The position numbers and the translations under genes are program-made. A stretch of DNA of 64,000 bases, from positions 62,001 to 126,000 of the forward strand of contig NZ_SMFK01000005.1 of the NCBI RefSeq assembly GCF_004349355.1, written 5' to 3'. The notes under the pieces were generated by a model. It had not been told where the DNA came from. It ran no database searches and worked only from the letters and a program-made list of their open reading frames with translations. Positions within the stretch are counted from its first letter, which is position 1. The number at the start of each line of letters is the position of its first letter. The DNA is from Flavobacterium cellulosilyticum. Its GTDB lineage: Bacteria; Bacteroidota; Bacteroidia; Flavobacteriales; Flavobacteriaceae. Positions 16,393 to 25,413 of the stretch are shown here, one piece after another.

Positions 16393-17850
16393 TTATGCGT
16401 CTTTTCTCTTTAAAATACGCCCTCTCGGTTCATCGCCTTCATGAAGCACAATTTCGGAATGCAAGAACTCTGCAGCGGCAGCAGAATCGCTAACTTTTGA
16501 AGCGCTGCGTGCTAACATTTCTGATTCAAACTTCGTTAATACACTATCTCTCAGTCCCGCTTTTTTCCATTGCGATAAAGACCAACATCCACTAGAAATA
16601 GCCCGAGCTAGCGAGAGTGCGTCTAGCAACGCTTGATTTGCCCCCTGTCCTTTGAATGGACTCATTGGGTGAGCAGCGTCACCAATCAGTGTTATTGGTC
16701 CGCCTTTCTCTAACAATTCTGATTGGAGTAATTCTCGGTCATATACAGGGTATCCAGAAATTTGAGTTTTCAGCGTCGCTTTTAAAATCTGTGGAATGGG
16801 ATCGTGCCATTGTGTTCTACGACACGCTTCTTTCTTGAGGGCTTGCGGTCCTTGAGCACTTAATACCATCGCCTCTTTTTCGGACATTGGGAAGCTCAAT
16901 TGCCACATCACCGAGTCAGACGAATAGGGCATCACGTAGATTCGTTCATTGCCATTGGCAGTTTGAAATACAGTGGCCGAGTCCAGCAAACTACTATTCA
17001 GCCCTTCGAGCGCACTCAAAGGACAAATACCCAATATCACAATACAACCAAGGTAACGTAAAGGAGTAATACCGTCACCAAGAAGCAACTTGCGCACCGA
17101 ACTGCGAATACCATCGGCACCAACCACAAGATCTGCTTTGGCATGCTGAATCTCTCCATTCACTTGAAAACTCAGGTCGACTCCTCCGCCTTCAGATGCT
17201 ACAAAATCGACTAGCTGGTGTCCCCATTGTACCGCATCATGTCCGCCAAGTTGCTCCAGCAGTGCCAAGCGCAAAGACTGCCGTGCGATATGCACATTAG
17301 TACGTTTTGAAGTTATTTTTACATCTGACTGCATTAATTTTCGGATTCCCCATTCCCCAATCACTTTTCCTGTTGTAGTATGAACGAGATGTCTTGTTGA
17401 AATCACTCCTTCATCTAAAGAGAAAATACCCAATCCCTCGATTGCTTTACTCGCTTGTTGCAAGGTGAGACCATAACCCTGAGCTCGAGCTTCGAAGTTA
17501 GTATCACGTTCATAAAGGGTAAAAGGGATGCTGCGGTGCAAACAAGCCACAGCGAGAGCCACTCCTCCAATACCTCCACCAATAATAGCAAGGTGAGGGT
17601 AGTTTTCTGTATCCGCTATTGGTTGGCTATCGGAATGAAGCAAGCCAGAACCACCACATTTCAAGCAGGAGTGAAGGTGAGCTGTAGGACGAATTGGTGG
17701 CGTCCCTTCGTCTTTCAACTTGTCAAAATGATCAAGTGCCCGCTGGTAGTCGAGTCGTGCTTTCTTAGGGAGTCCCCGACTTTTTTTGCCACGCCCCTTA
17801 CATTCGGGGCAAATAGTCCAACATGTAGCTAAATTTTCCGCTTTTTTCAC
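16393..17850 (-). CDS. FAD-dependent monooxygenase with N-terminal DnaJ-like zinc motifs
   Basis: The 485-residue protein has two CxxCxGxG motifs near the N-terminus (CPECKGRG near residue 14 and CLKCGGSG near residue 61), as in the DnaJ zinc-finger domain. A full PHBH-type flavoprotein monooxygenase follows: GGGIGG (about residue 90), VGADGIRSSVR (DG motif) and GDAAHPMSPFKGQGANQALL (GD motif). Such enzymes hydroxylate aromatic or lipophilic substrates using NAD(P)H and oxygen. GC content is clearly higher than in the flanking genes, and codon use is more balanced, pointing to horizontal transfer. The substrate is unknown. The neighbourhood contains a truncated group II intron, which also suggests a transfer hotspot. 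Confidence 0.82.
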   Translation of the reverse strand: MKKAENLATCWTICPECKGRGKKSRGLPKKARLDYQRALDHFDKLKDEGTPPIRPTAHLHSCLKCGGSGLLHSDSQPIADTENYPHLAIIGGGIGGVALAVACLHRSIPFTLYERDTNFEARAQGYGLTLQQASKAIEGLGIFSLDEGVISTRHLVHTTTGKVIGEWGIRKLMQSDVKITSKRTNVHIARQSLRLALLEQLGGHDAVQWGHQLVDFVASEGGGVDLSFQVNGEIQHAKADLVVGADGIRSSVRKLLLGDGITPLRYLGCIVILGICPLSALEGLNSSLLDSATVFQTANGNERIYVMPYSSDSVMWQLSFPMSEKEAMVLSAQGPQALKKEACRRTQWHDPIPQILKATLKTQISGYPVYDRELLQSELLEKGGPITLIGDAAHPMSPFKGQGANQALLDALSLARAISSGCWSLSQWKKAGLRDSVLTKFESEMLARSASKVSDSAAAAEFLHSEIVLHEGDEPRGRILKRKDA

Positions 17851-18372
17851 TTCTTCATAATTTAACTTGAATTTTCAAGCAAGGCCACAAAGATAGAATT
17901 TTTAAATTTCTTGGTTATTTTAATAATGGGCCAGATGAAAGAATTGGTGAGTAGAATTGGACTTTTCGCTTTGGACATAATCTCGACTGCGCTCGATTTC
18001 ACAAAAAGCCATCTTTTACTTTAAAATGTGCTGTCAAGTCGGGCGCAGTCGAGACTCTTTTTTAGGTAAAGTGTTAGGACTCCCGTTTTCTCGAATATGC
18101 ACATATATGTTCTAAAGGATAGCGCAGAATTGTATTCTGTGCCCATTCCTATTAGCAACTAAAACAAATCTAACGCAATTACCTTTTACTCATAATCTAG
18201 TCCTGTATCATTTCTTTCGTAACTATTTTAATAATCATCGGAAAATTATAAATTGCTCAACATTGTGGGCACGGAATAGAATTCCGCGCTATCCGGTTAC
18301 TAGAAATTTACTTCATAACCGCGCGATCGGGATATCCGAGCGATCGGAGTTAGACGTCCTGTACACTTCACA
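17851..18372. other. spacer with two inverted-repeat pairs
   Basis: The first pair is TCTCGACTGCGC at 17981-17992 and its complement at 18043-18054. The second is a roughly 28-base pair at 18117-18144 and 18267-18294, with three mismatches; each arm is also internally palindromic (CAGAATTGTATTCTG and CGGAATAGAATTCCG). The left edge of the group II intron remnant lies near 18370. No gene is seen. Confidence 0.6.
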
Positions 18373-18935
18373 TTGTTGGGATTTGGATTTGTGCCTACGT
18401 ACAAGAAAGGAAGTAAGAACGATTACCAATTGGTGGTGGCAGAAAAGGCATGGGAAAAGCTGAAAGAAAGACTCAAAAGCATCAGCCGAAAGACCGCGCC
18501 AGTGAAGCTAGAAGAGCGTATTGCCAAAATAAAAGAAGTGCAACGAGGATGGTTAAACTATTTTCGGGGAACGAGTATTATGGCAAAACTACGAGCTTTA
18601 GATGGCTGGCTGCGAAACCGACTTCGATATTGCATTTGGCACGATTGGAAAAAACCTGAGAGAAAGAGAAAGAATCTCATACGATTGGGAATTGACCAAG
18701 ACCACGCTTATGCATTTAGTCGCACTCGCAAAGGCGGTTGGGCAATTGCGCAAAGTCCAATTTTAGGCTCAACCATTACTTTAAAACGCCTAAAACAAAA
18801 AGGCTATCAATCCTTAACCGATGTTTACATCGAACTTAACCCATCACTTTGCGAACCGCCGTATACGTGATCCGTACGTACGGTGGTGTGAGAGGCGCAC
18901 TCCGTCAGTTTCTGGCGGAGCCGTCTACTCGATTG
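18370..18935 (+). mobile_element. 5'-truncated group II intron (3' part)
   Basis: The segment has the last third of an intron-encoded reverse transcriptase/maturase, followed by a 34-base domain V-like hairpin around 18853-18888 (GAACCGCC ... GTACGGTGGTG, loop TGATCC). A second hairpin at about 18900-18921 (CTCCGTCAG/CTGGCGGAG) fits domain VI. The 5' end, including the intron's first domains and the RT catalytic part, is missing, so it cannot move by itself. The intron boundary near 18935 is approximate. Confidence 0.75.
18373..18870 (+). pseudogene. group II intron maturase, C-terminal fragment
   Basis: About 165 codons of a maturase remain, beginning LGFGFVPTYKKGSKNDYQLV with no ATG; only a TTG is present at the break. 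The fragment includes the thumb and X domain (VQRGWLNYFRGTSIMAKL, DGWLRNRLRYCIWHDWKKP) and the region used for intron RNA binding. The YxDD catalytic motif of the RT is absent. This is a decayed gene rather than an alternative start. Confidence 0.85.
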
Positions 18936-18952
18936 GCAGATAGCCAGTTTAT

Positions 18953-19603
18953 TTATTTCAGTATTCTATATAAAATCCAGATTACTATAAATATTCCGCC
19001 TAATATTAATATTCTGTTTCCTTGTTTTCTGTCATTTTCTGAATAGGCATAAATTCGGTTTCCATTAGGTAATGTTTTTTTATATGTCAATAAATGCCAA
19101 CCAATAAAAACGCCTAAAAGTCCACCCAAAATAGCACAAATATATCCAATGATTATATATATATTTTGCCCTTCTTCGGGTTTCGATAGTTCAACAATTC
19201 GTTGTTTTTTAATTTCATTTATTTGCTCATCGGTAATTTCATTTCCTCTTTCTTTTAACAATTTATGAGCAAGTTCAACGTCAAATTTATTCCATTCATC
19301 ACTTTTTTCAATTACATCGATTAGTTCTTCGTCTGAGAAACTAAACAAGTAATAATCATCTTGAATTTCATTTATTTCTGCTTTCGCTTTTTCGCTCAAA
19401 ATAACGTTCGCTTTTTCGAAATCAATCTTTTTAATTTTCACGCAATATTCTTTTCCGAACTCATTGTTTGAAAGAATTGGGTCAAAGTTTATTGAAATGT
19501 TTTCAAGTAGATTTTCTATTTTATTTTCGTTTAATAAGCATCCAAAATCTATGGCTAAACTTTCAGTGTTAAATTTCTGAAATATTATAAATTCTTCTTT
19601 CAT
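18953..19603 (-). CDS. hypothetical protein with C-terminal membrane segments
   Basis: The 216-residue protein begins MKEEFIIFQKFNTESLAIDF, which resembles the small N-terminal domain of putative signal-transducing proteins (DUF2007-like) in which a peptide folds onto itself. A long charged helix follows, then two hydrophobic segments: IIIGYICAILGGLLGVFIGW and ILILGGIFIVIWILY. The topology suggests that it monitors or reports membrane state, but I do not know its function. The gene's end lies next to the 3' end of the intron remnant. Confidence 0.6.
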   Translation of the reverse strand: MKEEFIIFQKFNTESLAIDFGCLLNENKIENLLENISINFDPILSNNEFGKEYCVKIKKIDFEKANVILSEKAKAEINEIQDDYYLFSFSDEELIDVIEKSDEWNKFDVELAHKLLKERGNEITDEQINEIKKQRIVELSKPEEGQNIYIIIGYICAILGGLLGVFIGWHLLTYKKTLPNGNRIYAYSENDRKQGNRILILGGIFIVIWILYRILK

Positions 19604-19863
19604 TTACTTTTGGTTGTTGAATTCTGCATTTTTTCTACTGGTTTCTGCCATCTTGTATGTAGGTCTGACGATGTTCGACTTATCACCCCAATTTTGGGTA
19701 GATAGGTTTGATAAAAGTAAGGCTTTATTTTTGTCCAAATGTATAAATTAATCTCCGAAAAAACTGATGTTAATTTTGTAATTTGGTGTTCCTCAAAGAT
19801 AATTTGTTCCAATAAATAAATTTTACGGGAAACCGTAAATGGAGTTATTTTGCACAAAATACC

Positions 19864-20009
19864 TAGCCCCGGTAGCAGTGAAAACCGATGCAGGTAGAGA
19901 ACCGCTTTTTCTGGTGGTGGCAGAGCGACCAACGGAAGCTCCTGCCAGCGCCTAGAAAAAGAGTTCGAGACCAAAGAGGTTGCAACGGATGGCGGGATTA
20001 GCTCCTAAA
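19864..20009 (-). repeat. dispersed repeat family A, copy 4 (inverted, longer hairpin)
   Basis: Read on the minus strand it begins TTTAGGAGC and ends CGGGGCTA. It has ATCCCGC, GTTGCAACCTCTTT, a longer central hairpin region and TTTTCACTGCTACCGG. The central part is expanded compared with copies 1 and 2. It lies immediately before the secA terminator. Confidence 0.65.
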
Positions 20010-20018
20010 TAGATAAAC

Positions 20019-20052
20019 AAAAAAATCCCCAACTACTTTCGTAATTGGGGAT
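20019..20052 (-). terminator. Rho-independent terminator of secA
   Basis: Arms ATCCCCAA (20025-20032) and TTGGGGAT (20045-20052) are followed on the minus strand by a run of T. It lies about 50 bases after the secA stop codon. Confidence 0.8.
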
Positions 20053-20104
20053 AAGATTATTTATTGGGTCTGCAATCTGAAAACTGCAACCTGAATTCTG
20101 CTAA

Positions 20105-23100
20105 CTAGTGAACTAAAACCCAAGCTCCGCTAGCGATTAGGCTTTCGGCTTTTTTGTATTTCATTTCTTGTGTTTGACCACTAGCAACGTTTTGAACCAT
20201 TACGGTATCATTGCGATTGATTTTTGGTTGGTCGCGAACTATTGTTTCTGTAACCTGACGTTGTTGTGTTTGTCCCGCTTCACGATTGGCGCTTTCGCTA
20301 TTCACAATTTCGTCTTTAGAGGTTTTATAATTTTCTTTATGACGTACTTCTTTGGCTTCTTGAATGGCAGGAGCGGCTACTTGTTGCGGTAAATCACCTT
20401 TGAACAAGAACGAAATTACTTCTTTGTTCACCCCATTCAACATCGAGCTAAACAAATTGTAAGCTTCGAATTTGTAGATAAGCAAAGGATCTTTTTGTTC
20501 GTGAACGGCCAATTGAACGGATTGTTTCAATTCGTCCATTTTACGCAAGTGTTTTTTCCAAGCTTCATCAACTATGGATAGTGTGATGTTTTTTTCGAAA
20601 TCAGCAACAAGTTGTTTTCCATGAGTTTCATAGGCTTTTTTCAAGTCTGTAACCACATTCAACGATTTTATTCCATCGGTAAACGGAACAATAATGCGTT
20701 CGTATTGGTTGTTTTTATCTTCATAAACATTGCTGATAATTGGGAATGCTTCTCTTGCACTGCGCTCCGTTTTCTCAGTATAGAATTGAGAAGCTGCTTT
20801 GTATACTTTTGAAGTTAATTCAATATCGGTAAGTTTGCTAAATTCACTTTCAGTAATTGGGGAAGTGATAGAGAAATAACGAATCAATTCGAATTCGAAG
20901 TTTTTGAAATCGTTAGTCGGTTTGTTATCGCTCACAATTAAGTCGCAGGTATCATACAACATATTCGCAATATCTACTTTCAAACGTTCCCCGTGTAAAG
21001 CATGACGACGACGTTTGTACACCACTTCACGTTGGGCATTCATCACATCATCGTATTCCAATAAACGTTTACGAACACCAAAATTGTTTTCTTCTACTTT
21101 TTTCTGCGCACGTTCGATAGATTTTGTCATCATAGAATGTTGGATTACTTCTCCTTCTTCTAATCCCATTCTGTCCATCACTTTGGCGACTCTTTCGGAT
21201 CCAAACAAACGCATTAAGTTGTCTTCAAGCGAAACATAAAATTGAGAACTTCCCACATCTCCTTGACGACCAGCACGACCACGTAACTGACGGTCTACAC
21301 GACGCGAATCGTGACGTTCAGTACCCACGATGGCCAAACCTCCAGCAGCTTTCACCTCGGCAGATAATTTAATATCCGTTCCACGACCAGCCATGTTGGT
21401 TGCAATAGTTACTACGCCAGGTTTTCCAGCTTCTTCTACAATTTGTGCTTCTTGCTTGTGCATTTTTGCATTCAAAACGTTGTGAGCTACCCCACGCATT
21501 TTTAGCATTCTGCTCAATAATTCCGAAATCTCAACAGAGGTTGTACCAATTAAAACGGGTCTTCCTGCTTTGGATAATTCGGTTACATCCTCGATAACGG
21601 CATTGAATTTTTCACGAGTGGTTTTATAAATAAAATCCTCTTTGTCTTTTCTCGCCATTGGTCTGTTGGTAGGAATTTCTACCACATCCAATTTGTATAT
21701 TTCCCAAAGTTCCCCAGCTTCTGTAACTGCAGTTCCAGTCATACCAGCCAATTTGCTGTACATTCTGAAATAGTTCTGTAGTGTAACTGTTGCAAAAGTT
21801 TGAGTAGCATCTTCGATTTTTACATTTTCTTTGGCTTCGATGGCTTGGTGTAATCCGTCAGAATAACGACGACCATCCATGATACGTCCTGTTTGCTCAT
21901 CGACAATCATAATCTTGTTGTCCATGATTACATATTCTACATCTTTTTCAAAAAGAGAATAGGCTTTAAGCAACTGTGTCAAGGTATGAATACGCTCGCT
22001 TTTGATTCCGAAATCTTGAAATAATCTTTCTTTTTCTTCGGCTTCTGCGTCTTTGTCTAAATTCTTTTTTTCGATGGCAGCAATTTCAGTTCCAATATCT
22101 GGAAGAACGAAAAAGTCACTGTCTGTGTCTCCAGAAAGGAATTGAACTCCATTATCTGTCAATTCTACTTGATTGTTTTTTTCTTCAATAACAAAATACA
22201 AAGCCGCATCGACTTTTGGCATTTCTTTATTGTTGTTCTCCATATAGGAGTTTTCGGTTTTTTGAAGCAATTGTTTGATTCCTTCTTCACTCAAATATTT
22301 GATTAAGGCTTTGTTTTTAGGCAAAGCTCTATACGCGCGAAGCAAGATAAAACCACCTTCTTTTGTATTTCCTTCTTTAATTAATTTCTTAGCTTCTGAT
22401 AGGAAACCATTGGCTAATTGTCTTTGAAGTGCGACAAGGTTTTCGATTTTTGGTTTCAATTCGGTAAACTCGTGACGATCTCCTTCTGGAACAGGTCCAG
22501 AAATAATCAATGGTGTACGAGCATCATCAATTAATACCGAATCGACCTCATCGACGATGGCATAATTGTGTTTTCTTTGCACCAAGTCATTTGGCGAATG
22601 TGCCATGTTATCTCTTAAATAATCAAAACCAAACTCATTGTTGGTTCCGTAAGTGATATCAGAATCGTAAGCTTTTTTTCTACCTTCCGAATTGGGTTGG
22701 TGGTTGTCGATACAGTCAACAGTCATACCGTGGAATTCGAAAAGTGGCGCTTTCCAAGTACTATCTCGTTTTGCCAAGTAATCATTAACGGTTACTAAAT
22801 GCACTCCGTTTCCAGTTAAGGCATTCAAATAAAGCGGTAAAGTAGCCACTAAGGTTTTTCCTTCTCCTGTTTGCATTTCGGCAATTTTACCTTCGTGCAA
22901 TACCATCCCACCAATCAATTGGACATCATAATGAATCATATCCCAAGTAATTTGCTTTCCAGCAGCATTCCAGGAATTAGACCATATTGCATTGTCGCCT
23001 TCAATTGTAATATAACTTTTTGATGGTGAAAGCTCGCGGTCTTTGGCAGTTGCCGTTACTTTAATTTCAGTGTTGTCCTTGAAACGACGAGCCGTTTCTT

Positions 23101-23449
23101 TTACAACTGCGAAAGCTTCTGGAAGAATTTCCATCAAGGTTTTTTCAGAAATGTCGTAAGCTTCTTTTTCTAAAGCATCAATAGCCAAGTAAATATCTTC
23201 GCGTTTGTCGATATCTTCAATGCCTTCAGCTTCCGTTTTTAAGGAAGTGATTTTAAGATCTTTTTCTGAACGATCTTGTTTTATTTTTTCTTTGAAAAAG
23301 ATGGTTTTTGCTCTTAATTCGTCATTCGACAATGCGGTTAACGCACTTTCGAAAGTTTTAATTTTTACTAAATAAGGTTGTAAAGCCTTTACATCTTTCT
23401 CCGATTTATCGCCAACAAAGGCTTTAAGTAAGCTATTTATGAAACTCAT
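20105..23449 (-). CDS. secA: preprotein translocase subunit SecA
   Basis: This 1114-residue ATPase drives post-translational export through SecYEG. Landmarks include GEGKTLVATLPLYLN (Walker A, near residue 195), VDEVDSVLIDDARTPLIISG (DEAD-box region), GRGTDIKL and GRAGRQGDVG. The length matches the long SecA of Bacteroidota, which carries an insertion and a tail ending in SLIASGAWVLVH and lacks the zinc-binding C-terminus seen in E. coli. The gene is preceded by a small DUF2795 gene on the same strand. Confidence 0.97.
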   Translation of the reverse strand: MSFINSLLKAFVGDKSEKDVKALQPYLVKIKTFESALTALSNDELRAKTIFFKEKIKQDRSEKDLKITSLKTEAEGIEDIDKREDIYLAIDALEKEAYDISEKTLMEILPEAFAVVKETARRFKDNTEIKVTATAKDRELSPSKSYITIEGDNAIWSNSWNAAGKQITWDMIHYDVQLIGGMVLHEGKIAEMQTGEGKTLVATLPLYLNALTGNGVHLVTVNDYLAKRDSTWKAPLFEFHGMTVDCIDNHQPNSEGRKKAYDSDITYGTNNEFGFDYLRDNMAHSPNDLVQRKHNYAIVDEVDSVLIDDARTPLIISGPVPEGDRHEFTELKPKIENLVALQRQLANGFLSEAKKLIKEGNTKEGGFILLRAYRALPKNKALIKYLSEEGIKQLLQKTENSYMENNNKEMPKVDAALYFVIEEKNNQVELTDNGVQFLSGDTDSDFFVLPDIGTEIAAIEKKNLDKDAEAEEKERLFQDFGIKSERIHTLTQLLKAYSLFEKDVEYVIMDNKIMIVDEQTGRIMDGRRYSDGLHQAIEAKENVKIEDATQTFATVTLQNYFRMYSKLAGMTGTAVTEAGELWEIYKLDVVEIPTNRPMARKDKEDFIYKTTREKFNAVIEDVTELSKAGRPVLIGTTSVEISELLSRMLKMRGVAHNVLNAKMHKQEAQIVEEAGKPGVVTIATNMAGRGTDIKLSAEVKAAGGLAIVGTERHDSRRVDRQLRGRAGRQGDVGSSQFYVSLEDNLMRLFGSERVAKVMDRMGLEEGEVIQHSMMTKSIERAQKKVEENNFGVRKRLLEYDDVMNAQREVVYKRRRHALHGERLKVDIANMLYDTCDLIVSDNKPTNDFKNFEFELIRYFSITSPITESEFSKLTDIELTSKVYKAASQFYTEKTERSAREAFPIISNVYEDKNNQYERIIVPFTDGIKSLNVVTDLKKAYETHGKQLVADFEKNITLSIVDEAWKKHLRKMDELKQSVQLAVHEQKDPLLIYKFEAYNLFSSMLNGVNKEVISFLFKGDLPQQVAAPAIQEAKEVRHKENYKTSKDEIVNSESANREAGQTQQRQVTETIVRDQPKINRNDTVMVQNVASGQTQEMKYKKAESLIASGAWVLVH

Positions 23450-23504
23450 AATCTATTTGTATTTCTATATTGTATTTCTATATTTAAAATCAGTGTAAAT
23501 TTAA

Positions 23505-23535
23505 ACAAAAAAAAAGCCTCTTTAGAGACTTTTTC
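23505..23535 (-). terminator. short terminator between the DUF2795 gene and secA
   Basis: Arms AAGCCTCT and AGAGACTT have a short loop, with A-tract and T-tract flanks. It should end the upstream transcript before secA, though the stem is imperfect. Confidence 0.45.
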
Positions 23536-23548
23536 TTGGGATATTTTT

Positions 23549-23770
23549 TTAATATTCGTCCTCATTCCAAAGATAATCTTCGTCTGTGGGATAATCTGGC
23601 CATATTTCTTCCATCGATTCATATATCTCGCCTTCATCTTCTATAGACTGTAGGTTTTCTACTACTTCTAATGGAGCTCCTGCTCTAATAGCGTAATCGA
23701 TAAGTTCATCTTTGTTAGCTGGCCACGGTGCATCGCTTAGGTAGGATGCTAATTCTAATGTCCAATACAT
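23549..23770 (-). CDS. DUF2795 domain protein
   Basis: This 73-residue acidic protein starts MYWTLELASYLSDAPWPANK and ends with an Asp/Glu/Tyr-rich tail (WPDYPTDEDYLWNEDEY). It matches DUF2795, whose members are small and conserved beside secA in Bacteroidota, with no proven function. The proximity to secA is conserved context, not proof of a shared role. Confidence 0.8.
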   Translation of the reverse strand: MYWTLELASYLSDAPWPANKDELIDYAIRAGAPLEVVENLQSIEDEGEIYESMEEIWPDYPTDEDYLWNEDEY

Positions 23771-23934
23771 CTTTTGTCTGTTTAGTTTTGTGCAAAAATA
23801 AATTTTTTACTGAAAAAGACAAGTAAAAATTCATTTATTTTTTTGTTAAAGATAAGAACGTATTTTTAAAGTGTTCAGTATTCGGTGTTCAGTGTTCAGT
23901 TTTTAACTGCAAATCGATCACTGATCACTGACCA

Positions 23935-24504
23935 CTATTTCCTCGGGATCCATTTTATTTCCTCCGCTTGCAGGTCAAATGACAACTTTCGTGCCAACAC
24001 AAAAAGGTAGTCAGAAAGTCGGTTTAAGTATTTAATTGTCATCTCAGAAATGGGTTCGATATGGTCTAAATGCACAGCTAGTCGTTCTGCTCGACGACAA
24101 ACACAACGCGCAATATGACAATATGACACTGTAGTATGTCCTCCAGGTAAGACAAAATGCGTCATTGGCGGAAGCGCTTTTTCCATGGTGTCGATTTCAT
24201 TTTCGAGTAATTCGAGATCACTTTCTATAATCCCAAGGTTTTTCAATCGGTTTTCACCACTTTTCAAAACTTCTTTTTCTGGTGGAGTGGCAAGAATGGC
24301 GCCTACAGTAAACAATCGATCCTGAATTTCAATCAGAATGTTTTTATAATGAGGACTCATTTCCTGGTCCCGAATTAACCCAATGTGGGAATTTAATTCG
24401 TCAACGGTTCCATAACTTTCTATTCGAATATGATCTTTGGGAACCCGTGTTCCTCCAAAAAGTGCTGTGGTACCGCCATCGCCGGTTTTAGTGTAAATTT
24501 TCAT
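23935..24504 (-). CDS. cob(I)yrinic acid a,c-diamide / cob(I)alamin adenosyltransferase (PduO type)
   Basis: The 189-residue protein adds the adenosyl group to reduced cobalamin, giving adenosylcobalamin, in the cytoplasm. MKIYTKTGDGGTTALFGGTR (phosphate-binding N-terminus) and RCVCRRAERLAV (active-site helix) are the family signatures. The gene lies 225 bases upstream of the next minus-strand gene boundary, so it is probably transcribed alone. Confidence 0.93.
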   Translation of the reverse strand: MKIYTKTGDGGTTALFGGTRVPKDHIRIESYGTVDELNSHIGLIRDQEMSPHYKNILIEIQDRLFTVGAILATPPEKEVLKSGENRLKNLGIIESDLELLENEIDTMEKALPPMTHFVLPGGHTTVSYCHIARCVCRRAERLAVHLDHIEPISEMTIKYLNRLSDYLFVLARKLSFDLQAEEIKWIPRK

Positions 24505-24729
24505 TTTGATTTAGGAATTTTGATTTGAGATTTAGGATTTTAGATTTTCTATCTGAACTCTAAAATTTGTAATCTAAAATTATTTTGAGGTCTAGCTCTT
24601 CTAATTCACCTAGGGTTAAAGAATAAATCTAAGATTTTAATTATTGTAGATTTCCGCTGATCACTGTTTAATTTTATTTTTAACTGACCACTGACCACTG
24701 ACCACTGACCACTGACCACTGCACAAGGA
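24505..24729. other. short spacer with a 7-base tandem array
   Basis: The sequence includes a direct tandem repeat at 24684-24721 and related CTGACCA and CTGATCA motifs on both sides. No coding frame is visible. Confidence 0.6.
24684..24721. repeat. CTGACCA tandem repeat (7 bases, about 5.4 units)
   Basis: Five perfect CTGACCA units run end to end, followed by CTG. A degenerate copy (CTGATCACTGACCACT) occurs near 23920, before the adenosyltransferase stop. The array is a candidate for slippage length change. Confidence 0.85.
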
Positions 24730-25413
24730 TCACTTGGTAATGTCACTTTCTATCATTCCGTCTCTTAAGCGAATTATTCTATTGGCGTGTTCGGCAATTT
24801 CTTCTTCGTGAGTTACAACAATAATAGTATTCCCGTTGTTGTGAATTTCGGCTAAGAGTTTCATGATTTCTTCTGAAGTTTTGCTGTCTAAATTTCCAGT
24901 GGGTTCATCAGCAAGAATGATAGAAGGGTTGTTTACCAATGCTCTGGCAATGGCAACACGCTGGCGTTGACCTCCTGAAAGTTGATTGGGTTGATGCAAT
25001 ATTCTATCTCCAAGACTTACTTGCTCTAAAACTTCAGTAGCTCTTATTCTTCTTTCGGCTTTTGAATATCCTGCATAAACCATGGGCAAAGCCACATTTT
25101 CGAGCGCTGTGGTTCGAGGTAAAAGATTAAAAGTTTGAAATACAAAGCCAATTTCTTTATTTCGAATTTCCGCTAATTCATCATCTTTCATCTTACTTAC
25201 ATCTTTTCCGTTAAGAATATAGTTCCCGGAAGTTGGCGTATCTAAACATCCCAAAAGATTCATTAAGGTTGATTTTCCTGATCCTGAAGGACCCATTAGT
25301 GCAACATATTCTCCTTTATTTATTTCTAAATCAATGCCTTTTAATACATAAACGATTTCATCTCCAAGAACAAAATCTCGTTTGATATTGGTAATTTTTA
25401 TTAGTGGCTTCAT
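24730..25413 (-). CDS. ABC transporter ATP-binding protein (LolD/MacB-like)
   Basis: The 227-residue ATPase has Walker A (GPSGSGKST), the Q-loop ([10 protein letters not shown]), the signature [15 protein letters not shown] and Walker B ([12 protein letters not shown]). It belongs to the branch that drives LolCDE or MacB-type permeases, which extract lipoproteins or export peptides. No membrane partner is adjacent in the window, so the transporter's subunits must be encoded elsewhere. No N-terminal extension is seen. Confidence 0.9.
   Translation of the reverse strand: MKPLIKITNIKRDFVLGDEIVYVLKGIDLEINKGEYVALMGPSGSGKSTLMNLLGCLDTPTSGNYILNGKDVSKMKDDELAEIRNKEIGFVFQTFNLLPRTTALENVALPMVYAGYSKAERRIRATEVLEQVSLGDRILHQPNQLSGGQRQRVAIARALVNNPSIILADEPTGNLDSKTSEEIMKLLAEIHNNGNTIIVVTHEEEIAEHANRIIRLRDGMIESDITK

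Noticed and set aside
17455-17832. 125-codon plus-strand frame inside the FAD monooxygenase gene
   Set aside because: It is the antisense shadow of the monooxygenase, whose higher GC keeps the opposite strand free of stops.
18849-19046. 65-codon frame covering the intron's 3' end
   Set aside because: It spans structured intron RNA and the antisense of the next gene, so it is not a protein gene.
19600-19974. 124-codon frame on the minus strand upstream of the hypothetical membrane gene
   Set aside because: Its first half lies in dispersed repeat copy 4, and its composition (many Pro, Leu, Ser, no start context) is not protein-like.
24684-24721. possible CRISPR array
   Set aside because: Units are 7 bases with no spacers, so it is a simple tandem repeat.
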